From: Antedon bifida
Lineage: Eukaryota > Echinodermata > Crinoidea > Comatulida > Antedonidae
Assembly: GCA_963402885.1 (NCBI GenBank)
Contig: OY727095.1
Coordinates: 32,245,001 to 32,309,000, forward strand
DNA: 64,000 nucleotides
Reading direction: 5' to 3'
A program made the position numbers and the translations under genes. Numbering within the stretch: the stretch's first letter is position 1; each line of letters begins with the position of its first letter. Below are positions 37,701 through 46,828 of this stretch, piece by piece. A model generated the notes under the pieces. That model was not told the DNA's origin and did not search any database. It worked only from the letters and a program-made list of their open reading frames with translations.

Positions 37701-39033
37701 ATTGTATATGGCGTATAGGCACAACTCAGCACTATAAGCATATAATAGGATGGCATACATCAACATTTTCCGATCGTATGTTAACGTACGTGCATGTTTA
37801 AAAAAAATTAATTTCAGTAAAATGATAAAAATGATCACCTATAATTCGTCAAAGTGACGAATTAAATTCTAGTTAATTAATTAGATCTGTATGAAAATAC
37901 ATAATACGTAAATTGTACAATATATAACTACAAAAATAAAAACAGAACAACAAAAATACAGGATAGGCCTAATAAATAAATAAAACTTACAGATATCAGG
38001 AAAGAAATAGGTGCTGCATAGGCAGGATCATGTATAAAAATAATAATCAGGTACCTGATGATGACCTATGGTCGAAAGTACTAGTATAATAAATATTTTA
38101 TTTTGAGGCAGAAACAAGAAATTTGTCTGTTAAACTTACAGATACATCCTCATAGAGATGTCTGTAGCTTGTTTACTATATTAATAAATTAGTTGAGAGA
38201 GGTAATGCTGATAAAATTGTAGATCTAGTAACCCATGCTTTCATTAAATATTTTTTACAATAAAAATCAAAGATTTTTCCTAATGTTTCATTTTCAGTGA
38301 ATAAATAATTGTCTAGCATAAAATGGTGTTTTAATTCCTGAGATCCAACAAAAATTATCCCAGTACATACTTAATTATTGTCTAACAGGGTTTAATGAAG
38401 GACATTTAAATAAAAAATGATTTACTGTTTCTTTTTCGTTAGTACTACACATCTTACATAATCCTGTGTTATGATTTGACGACCCTCAAGATCTAGAGAG
38501 TTTGATCTTGCTTTAAATTTTAAATTGATACTCTTAAAATTAGTTTTATCTAACAAATATTGTTCAAGGTTTGGAGTTCCTTTATACATAGTATATTCCG
38601 TTAACGTTGTTTTGCATTGGGCCTTTGAAAACCACTCGTTATGATCAACTTGTTTATTATTTTTCCTAAATGGCTTTATCCAGTTAGTAGATGGTTCTTC
38701 ATTAAATTTGTCTATAACATTTGTTTTATTTAAAATATCTTTAGTTAATATAGTAATATTGTTACAAATCTTGGCATTCCCTAACACAGTACCTAATAAT
38801 AACATGCCTTATAAAAAGTACATGCATTGCTAGTTTTTGATGTTTTGTATGGTTCCTTGTAGTTTGTACTGTAGGTTACATAACAGAACAGTTGTATTGT
38901 CTTCCCATTCAATAGACACCCTTCTCTACATAAAACATAATACACCACACCCCTATCATAATAATGGTATAGTCCATATAAGTCAAGGTGGCCGAAAACG
39001 GCACCTGATCCAATATAATCTTACCTCTGTCAT
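28770..39033 (-). CDS. CFAP58: cilia and flagella associated protein 58 (CFAP58 / CCDC147), 15 coding exons
   Basis: Coiled-coil protein of motile cilia and sperm flagella. Exons: 39033-39025, 34743-34447, 34317-34169, 33788-33632, 33195-33001, 32596-32459, 32342-32183, 31968-31694, 31573-31293, 30960-30792, 30425-30202, 29862-29646, 29536-29417, 29131-28998, 28893-28770. These total 2649 nt, or 882 aa (human 872), all GT-AG. Recognition rests on ESAF-like DSAFEALERDFQDTLSELMG, CRELNAEIVANSAKV, SERDILGTQLVRRNDELAL, ALEEELENPMNIHRWRKLE, HILARQPGPEVAEQLQ and the C-terminal GPRFTGGGFNL. The whole length is predicted heptad coiled coil. The first exon codes only for Met-Thr-Glu; it fits because the next exon starts phase 0 with Glu-Lys-Lys, matching the family start MAEEK. 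Intron 1 holds a 3.9-kb transposon. Divergent from GRPEL1. Confidence 0.93.
29172..29326. mobile_element. MITE copy 6 (TWA-TSD family)
   Basis: In CFAP58 intron 13. The left end is mutated (CCTCTGTCTACACTATC) and the right end intact (GATAGTGTAGACAGAGCT) followed by TTA. It has the family inner blocks, including a doubled CACTACCATATTTG. Confidence 0.8.
30440..30632 (-). mobile_element. second copy of hammerhead-core retroelement tail
   Basis: In CFAP58 intron 10. On the minus strand it has CTGATGA, a GGGC/GCTC stem with the same 7-nt loop as the 9610 copy, then AAAA where the core needs GAAA, then AGCTCTGCT and the shared body (ATGACAATGCTGTGGG on the plus strand). It ends in ATT repeats. 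The core is probably inactive here. Confidence 0.55.
36299..37872 (+). mobile_element. non-autonomous Helitron-like element (candidate)
   Basis: The right end has a perfect 9-bp hairpin (AATTCGTCA / TGACGAATT, 37843-37863, 3-nt loop), then 5 nt, then CTAG at 37869-37872 followed by T. This is the layout of a Helitron 3' end inserted at A-T. The left end is placed at an A|TC, but a palindrome (AGGTGATCATTT / AAAATGATCACCT) spans it, so the 5' border may be a few bases further left. No Rep or helicase frame. The interior is unusually rich in CG-containing words around 36620-36790. Confidence 0.4.
38044..38092 (+). other. hammerhead-ribozyme-like core
   Basis: CTGATGA (38055-38061), a perfect 4-bp stem GACC/GGTC with loop TAT, then GAAA (38074-38077). 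GTAC flanks both sides of the core. This order matches the conserved hammerhead core seen in Penelope-like elements. A cleavage-site stem III is not clear here. Confidence 0.4.
38344..38810 (-). pseudogene. decayed LINE C-terminal fragment
   Basis: On the minus strand one frame encodes a tail typical of LINE polyproteins (about 38805-38470, including NLEQYLLDKTNFKSINLKFK). The shifted frame then gives the closing zinc-knuckle-like segment LCKMC ... HFLFKCP and a stop. The frameshift and the lack of any upstream RT show it is dead. It is nested in the 35093-39011 transposon. Confidence 0.6.
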
Positions 39034-39395
39034 AATTAATAATTATATCTACTCTTTCCTCTTATAAACATCTACTTATTTCAAAATGTCCTTAACAAAC
39101 TTCCATGAGAGGTGAAGTTGTAGTTGTTGTTTATCCCGTATCCAGGACACATAACTTCAACACTACGTCCGCACACAAACAATAGTTCATCAATTAATTA
39201 ACCAAATGTAATCAAATAAATGTGTAAACTAACATCAAATAAACGATTCATATAATTATATAATATATTCAGCACATTTCTTTTAATGAGAAGTGTATTC
39301 TAATTAGAATTTAGAAGTTAGCAATGTGGTAAAATTACGCATGATAGATATCAATGCGCAATCTAGGAAGTAGTAGGATTGCTGGGATATTAAAG
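39034..39395. promoter_or_regulatory. shared divergent promoter of CFAP58 and GRPEL1
   Basis: The CFAP58 start codon (39033, leftward) and the GRPEL1 start codon (39396, rightward) are 362 bp apart. The GRPEL1 start is embedded in AAGATGGCG (39393-39401), a YY1-type element that in animals often sits just downstream of housekeeping transcription starts. No convincing RFX X-box was seen in this interval despite the ciliary partner. Confidence 0.55.
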
Positions 39396-40771
39396 ATGGC
39401 GACTACCATGAACACGCACGTAATTTCCAAATGTTTACGTTTTTCTAGATTTTACCGTATTCCTCTTAGTAATTCAAATACATATAGGTAAGCATAGTTC
39501 ACATTTATATCATTTACCGTGTTTCTGTAAAATTTTAGTCTAAGTGTCATACATTACTAAATATAATCTTATGAAACCGATCTTACGCAATCAGTCAGCC
39601 CAGCCAGCTAGCCTTAACTAGGTAGTACAGAGTGTACAGCATGCAGCAGTAGACAGGCTCGTCGGTGACGACCCGTGATGGGAATTAGGCCTAGCTGGGG
39701 GCGTAGGATCAATCATCATAGAAATGAACTTAGATGACAAGGTTTACTATTATATACTTGAAAATTATTCTTTAAAATAAGTCTTAACATCCAGGCTATT
39801 TTGAATTTTAGTTTATTTCCATAATTATAATATAATAACAATAACATACAGGATAATAAATACAATGAAGTAATCATATATGGGTGGGGGGGGGGGGGGG
39901 GGGGAGAGAAGAGTCAATAAGTCAGAAAGTTTGACCCACCCCTATTCTTATTTATTCTCAACAGGATACAGAGTTTATCATCAGAAGCTCAAGAACACAA
40001 ACCTTCAGAAGCAGAACAAAAAGATAGCACTAGCAAAACACAAGATTTAAGTGAGAATGGAAAGAAGTTAGCGGAAGAAAAGACTAAACTTGAAAATGAA
40101 CTGAAGGAAACATCGGTTAGGACTACTGCTGCTACCGAATACCTAAATAATAATCTATAAAAACAAAATACTATAGCACTACTACTTTATTAATTAATTT
40201 TAATTTATAATAGGATCTTAAAATTATACAACTCATGATGATTCTATTTTCAGGATAAATATCGGAGGGCTCTTGCAGAAGTTGAAAACACCCGCACAAG
40301 GTATCAAAAACAGCTGGAAGATAGCAGACGTTTTGCTATTCAAGACTTTTGTAAAGACTTATTGGAGGTAGCGGACATTCTGTCAAAAGCAACGGAGAGC
40401 GTACCAGAAACGGAGTTGAATTCCAACAGCCACCTGAAAGACTTGTTCAGTGGTGTTACGATGACAGAAACGCAATTACAAAAGGTAGAATAATATATAA
40501 CTACTTACAGTTTATTCTAATAAATTGAAGTAAAGTAATGGTGTTTGTTAACAACAATTGAACATGTTTAATCTTTCAGGTCTTCACAAGAAACCACCTC
40601 TTGAAAATAGATCCTCTAGGAGAGAAATTTGACCCAAATCAACATGAAGCTTTATTTGAATCGGTTGTCGAGGGAAAGGAACCAGGCACCGTAGCGGTGG
40701 TAACCAAAGTTGGCTACAGACTTCACAATAGAACAATACGTCCTGCACTTGTGGGTGTAGCAAAGGCATAA
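39396..40771 (+). CDS. GRPEL1: mitochondrial GrpE homolog (GRPEL1), 4 exons
   Basis: Nucleotide exchange factor for mitochondrial Hsp70 in matrix protein import and folding. Exons 39396-39487, 39965-40115, 40254-40484 and 40580-40771 total 666 nt, or 221 aa (human 217). The first about 31 residues are Arg/Ser/hydroxyl-rich with no acid, a matrix targeting sequence. The long coiled-coil helix follows (LAEEKTKLENELKET, DKYRRALAEVENTRTRYQK). The GrpE core is FAIQDFCKDLLEVADILSKA, and the C-terminal beta wing is HEALFESVVEGKEPGTVAVV with KVGYRLHNRTIRPALVGV, the family signature. All introns are GT-AG. It converges on EIF3A. Poly(A) signal at 41144. Confidence 0.96.
39886..39904 (+). repeat. poly(G) run, 19 bp
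   Basis: Uninterrupted G run in GRPEL1 intron 1, preceded by TGGGT. It could form intermolecular G-quadruplex structures and is also a typical place for assembly length error. Confidence 0.8.
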
Positions 40772-40774
40772 GAT

Positions 40775-42220
40775 AAAGATATAAAGTATATCCACTGACC
40801 TAGACAAATAGAAGCATGTGGGACCAGATTCAGGCTCTAGTACAAGGTGTATTTCTTTGTAATATGAAATAATTTTTTTTGTGAATCAATGAGAATTTTT
40901 TTAAAAACAATAACTTACAAATTTACAAGTACAGTATATAGAAGTACAATATTTTTTGTTTGTTTCTTGACGGTGTCTGCCTATCAAAAACCCTGAAAGA
41001 AGAAAACAAATTAATTTTGAAATATATAAACTAAAAAGCAGTTACCATTGGGTTAATCATGAATACAGTAATGTCAACAATGTAGGCCTACACAGAAAGT
41101 GCTGTTTACATGTTACAGCTGTATAATGTACCTTGTATTTAAAAATAAACAATTATGGTCTATATATTGGTGTAATTCTATCAGTTTTCTTTGAAATCGT
41201 GTACAGTATCCAATGTCCATGGTAACAGATGTGAAGCTCTTATGAGTATTAAGTGCTATCACAATGACATATATTTTCATCTTTCACCTCACAAAATTAT
41301 CTTTACCACTCCACATAATATAAACATTCATTATTTGTATATCATAAAACCAATATTTGTTGTACTCCACAAATACTAATATATACAGAAAACAACTTAT
41401 ACAGCATTGGCTCACAGAAAGTGGGAATTTATCTCACTGAACAGATACAAACAAAATTACTGTTTCCATCACGTAATTTAATAGTACACATGACCATCAC
41501 TTGATATGCAATACACCACATATTCAGATTTGCTTGTTTTGCAATTAAAAAAAACAAGGGGGCGGACAACAACATTTAGTAGGAATTGTAATTATCCAGA
41601 GATTACTTATGAAGGGTATGATGATGGCAAAAATGTATACTTTAAAATTGCTATTTTCAGACAATTAAATCATCAAGCACCCCTTTTTAAAAAATGGCTA
41701 TATTAACATGCAACTAATAATATAGATAGTAAATATATAAGTTATAAGATGTGCAAATAAAATATATAATTTGTTTTAATTATTTTAGGAAATGCAATTG
41801 ATGGAAAAAACTATTCTGGTCTAAATGATTTTACATATTAACTGGTGTACATATCCAATACATTGGCAGGCACTCTTCTTTATCATATATCTATGGCAGA
41901 AAATCTTTAAAAATGATTCCAACAAATTATAAAATTGCAGTTCAAATAATTATTTTCATTGTCCCACCTTATTTCTTTCTAATTTTAGGCGTTAGTTACT
42001 ACCAATCACATAATCAACCCCTCACACATTTCATTTTATAATCGTATTCATTAATTTAGAAAAAATAAAGTATAAAGGTGGAGATGAGAAAATCGGTGAA
42101 AGTGTCAAATGCTGCTCTCACAAAACTTAACCAATATATAGCATATTCAAAATAATGTCGTGAATTTTATTATTTTTAACTATTCATTATTTTGTGTAAA
42201 TTTAATTTGCATTCAATTTT
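40775..42220. other. convergent 3' UTR region of GRPEL1 and EIF3A
   Basis: GRPEL1 reads in from the left with AATAAA at 41144-41149. EIF3A reads in from the right, with a minus-strand AATAAA at about 42166-42171, 53 bp after its stop. No additional gene is seen; the short frame at 41506-41706 has no recognisable domain. Confidence 0.5.
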
Positions 42221-42223
42221 CTT

Positions 42224-45200
42224 TTAACGTGATACTGTTGTCCAGCCGTCATCATCCTGCCTAGGCTGGGTTTCAACAGGTTTCTTCTCTTCACGTGCTG
42301 GACCGTCGTTTCTCCCCCTCCAGCTCGAAGACTCTTTCGACTCTTGTGCTTCACGTCCCCCGCCTCTTCTCCATGCACCTCGATCAGAAGGTGGTTCATC
42401 TCGGTCTGGTCTCCATCCACCGTCACGTGGTCTGTCACGGTTACTACTTCTTGTCCAACGATCTTCGGATGGTGGTGGACACTCATCTCTAGGTGGTGGT
42501 CTACGATCATCTCTAGGTGGTCCACGATTACTTCTGCCCCAATCACCTCTGGGTGGCCCATCATCCCTATTACTACGCCAATCATCACGTTCATCTGGTC
42601 CTCTATTATCACGCATTGGTACACGACGAGGTTCCTTGTCTTCGTACCGGTCACCACCTCTTGGCCCTCTATCTTCGTACCGGTCACCTCCTCGTGGACC
42701 ACGATCCTCGTAACGGTCACCTCCTCGTGGACCTCTATCCTCGTAACGGTCACCTCCTCGTGAACCAAAGTCTCTTTGTCTTTCACTACCTCTCCACGCA
42801 CCTTCACCACCTCGACGAGGTCCATCATCTGTTTGACCGCTTCTCCAACTTCCTCCATCATCGTCAACTCTACGTCCACCACGTTCTTCTCGACCACCTT
42901 CACGTTCGTAATCATCTCTTCTTGGTGGTTCTTCGTCCCTCCGACGATCATCATCACCACCACGCCAGCTACTTTTAGATTCTTCATAATTTTCTCCTTT
43001 CCAGCTATCTTCTTTCGCTTTTACTCTTTCTCGCCAACCTCCACCTTCTCTTCCTTTGGGTCGCCATGGTCCGTCACTCCTATAAATAAAACGGCAAATC
43101 AAGTAAACATCAGTTTACATTTAACGAATAATGATAGGCAGAGAATTGTTAACAGCGGTGAATGCAACTAATAATATTTCTTCAACTAGTTTCTTACCGA
43201 TCGGTATTTTCAACTTCAGATTCTCCACGTTTCCAATCTCTATTGTCTTCCCGGGAAGGTGCTTCGAAACGTCTATTTCCTCCAGACATTTTCTCCTTCT
43301 CCAGTCTTTCTTCAATCTCTTTCTCCCTGAAAACAAAATGTTGTTTGTATTTGCATTAATTGAATAGCATAGAACTTGCCTTCAAATATCAAAATTGTGT
43401 GAACAAAGATTAGCTAGCAGTAAGCATAGGATTCAATCAAAAAATTAGGACGAATATAAAACGAGAAATAAAAAATAGCTTACTTTGCGCGTCGCTTCGC
43501 TTCTTGCTCCTGGAGTTTAGCAACTTTCTGTCGATACTCTTCCTCCTCCTTCTCTTGCTGTTCACGTTCCAATTCTCGCTCTGCAAAAAAAAGTGTAATT
43601 ATCAATTTTGGTGAATATAAGCGACATAACTTATACAGCGACCAAATATGATCAAAATAGTAAATTATCTACACACGTCTTTTAGCTTCTTCATCACGAA
43701 TACGTTGTTCCTCCTCTTCTTTATCTTTTAACCACTTAGCACGACGCTCCTCTTTGCGCTGTTGTTTCCGTTCCATCAAGCGCAATTTGCGTTCATCCGC
43801 AACTAGTTCCTCAAATTTCTTGAGCTTTTCCTACAAATTGTAAAAACAAGTACTGGTAAAAGAAGGGTAATCTCAACTGAGAATGCGGTTGTAGTACAAC
43901 AACTGAAACATCTTTTGGAATCACATGGTGTACGGCAAACCTAACTTTACTAGCATTTATTCGCCATGCAAACAAATTAAAGTGGTATATTAAGTAATAA
44001 CACTTAAATATATTTCCCTTACATATAAAGTATATACATACAGTCAATAACAAATTAAGGATTTTTTCAATTTTAATGACAAGAGTTTCCCTTAGTGTGA
44101 ACGTTGAATACGTCTATTAAAGCTCAGATACAGGCATGAATTTTAAATATAATATTTGGTTAATTGTACATAAATCAAATATTTGTAACAGAAATCAAGA
44201 TGAAAAAACATGAATTTCCCTTAATATGGTCAAATACAAAATTTGGCAAAATTCTTCCATAAAAACCAGGAAGACTTTTTTTCAGTAGTTAGGTAGTTAA
44301 CCTAATGTATTAACATGTCTGGTGACTCCCTAGAAGGTGAAAAAAGATGGTGGATATACGGTGGATAATTTTTGCTATAGCATGAAAATAAAAATCTGAA
44401 GTTGAATAAAAATACCAGAAATGTAATATTCAAGTTATATTACCTATATTTAGTCATCTGATAACATTTTTTACCACACCGTTTATTTTTCATAGCTTTT
44501 TAAAATGCCTCTCTATTTACAAAATTTGTGTACAAAAGAATAGAGATTTTACTGTGTAATTTGAACTATCCCCCCACTGATAAGAAAGTGCTTATTTTCA
44601 ACAAGCTCGTGTAACACAAATAAAATCATAAAAATTATGAAACATAGGGGAAACTATAGATCGATAATTATTGGAATGTATGATTAATAGAAATTTTTTG
44701 CCCGCACCTGGCCTTTAAGGGATAACAATAAATTAAAGAAATATTACTTACTTTATAGACAGAGCCACGGGCTTGTTTAAGCTTGTCCAGGAAGTCATCA
44801 CGATCCTTAGCCATTCGGGAGAGTCTTTTCCAACTACTTTCTGCTTGAGACTGCTCTTCTTTGATCAATGTTATCTAAAAGAATTTTAAATTACAATATT
44901 TTGTGGAGAAACGTAATCCTTTTTCTAATTTCCTATTTATCATATACCTTTCTATTTACGTACTTAAATGAGTGACTATTTCTGAACAACTTTAGGTAAC
45001 ATACCCTCTCATCTTCTTGTTTTTCCCACGTCTCGCGGACATCAACCTTATCGTGTTCGTACTGTTCTTTCAACAGTGGTATCTCAAACTCACGTTTCGC
45101 ACGCTCAAAGTAATCAACCTATAAAGAAGATAACAAGTTAAATATTTCACTAAACTATTAGATTGTTGAATATTGATTGTGTCCAATCATGGCTAACATG

Positions 45201-46794
45201 AACACAAAATGTTAGTAAAAGTGATTCTAGTTCGAACTTAAAACGGCTAGAACTACTACTAGTGGTAACTGGGCCTGTTTATGATGCTATGCATTTCTGT
45301 GACTTGCCTTCTTTTCCTGTGTCTTCAGTCTATTCTGTAATTCTTTCTTTTCTGCTTCCAGCTGTTCAATCTGCTTTGCATAGATATCATCGACATCTAG
45401 AGATTCAAGTTCCTGAAAAGCAAAATAAAGTAGATTGTATAAAACTTTAAAAGTTTTAAATTTAATTTAACAATTTAACCTCTTACCGTATTTATTCAAA
45501 TAAACACGACATAGAACATTATTTGGAATAAACGGCACATGCACATGATACACAATATTGTACTACTACACATTTTATGATCCACAATTGACCAAGTATT
45601 TTGATACAATCAGAAGTGACTAACCTCTTTGTTAAGTTTCTCAATAACTTTCTTCACAATTGACCAAGCATTTTGATACAATCAGAAGTGACTAACCTCT
45701 TTGTTAAGTTTCTCAATAACTTTCTTCACAATTGACCAAGCATTTTGATACAATCAGAAGTGACTAACCTCTTTGTTAAGTTTCTCAATAACTTTCTTTC
45801 CCAAAGCTGATTGCTTCAGGTTATCCAAACGTTGTTGAGCTTGCTTCTTCTGAATCTCCTTCAGTTCATCCTCTTTCTTCTTCTTCTTGCGTTCTTCCGC
45901 TTCTCGTTTCAACCTTTGTTCTTCCGCAGTACGCTGCAACCTTTGCTGCTTCTCTTGTTCCTCCTGTTCCTCTTTTTCCTAAATGTAACATTTAAAATTA
46001 ATTAGTCATAATAATTATTTTCTTGTTGTTTATTGATAGGAATTTGCTACTGGACAGATGATGCGATTCTCTCAGAACATGAAAGATAATCAAATCCAAA
46101 GTCAAGGCTTTGGTCATATCTCTGGCTTAGGTGTTCATCACAGAATAAAAATGTAATTCTAATTTCCTAAAGCTCTGTCTACAATATCAAAATTTATGTG
46201 ACAAAAAAATGTGTGCCCATATATGGACATGATGTCATATCACTACCATATTTGGGCATATCACTACCATATTTGGGTGCAGACAGAGATTTACAGTTTT
46301 TTTATTTGTGTCTAGGCTCGCCCAACTCAAGATGTTTCCCAACATCTTTCAGGGCTTTTGCCTTCATTTTCTGAAACATGTTTATAATTCTGTACAATCC
46401 TGTTTCTTGTTTTCCTATGTATTCAGATTTTCAGTTATTTAAACACAGACTACTTTACTTTCTATACAATAACGTGGGAATTACTTACTCTCTGGGTGCT
46501 AATACTCTCCAGCTTCTCTTTTCGTTCCTCAATGATATGACGACGGGCCAAGATAAGATCGTGTTCTTTACGGGCGGTACGAAGATAGTTCCGAATTATC
46601 TTCTGCTTCTGGTCAAGCAGGTCAGCCTGTAATATAACAAGACAATATCAATTTTTACTACCAAGAAATAAAGATAACTTTTGTGAATACAAAAGTGAAA
46701 CAAGATTGTGTGTGATGATGGCTGTGTGTGTACATACTGGTCTCAAAAGATGTACTAGGTTCTTTAAAGTGCACATGAGCTAGATGATTACATT

Positions 46795-46828
<34 letters not shown>

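Larger units (their letters stand above)
35093..39011. mobile_element. 3.9-kb DNA transposon with 8-bp target duplication in CFAP58 intron 1
   Basis: The termini are inverted repeats of about 50 bp (35093-35144 and 38959-39011) starting GGATCAGGTGCCGTTTTC. The element is bracketed by the exact 8-bp direct repeat AATATAAT (35085-35092 and 39012-39019). An 8-bp duplication is typical of hAT and a few other cut-and-paste groups. No transposase frame was recognised. The interior holds a Helitron-like element (36299-37872) and a decayed LINE piece (38344-38810), so it is a non-autonomous carrier that collected insertions. Its right edge lies 5 bp from the first splice donor of CFAP58. Confidence 0.8.

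Noticed and set aside
42344-42978. Long open frames on the plus strand and in another minus frame opposite the EIF3A tail
   Set aside because: They are shadows of the repetitive Arg/Asp/Gly codons of EIF3A. They give low-complexity Thr/Ser/Ile or Val/Glu/His proteins with no family match, while the true frame ends in the conserved DGWTTV motif.
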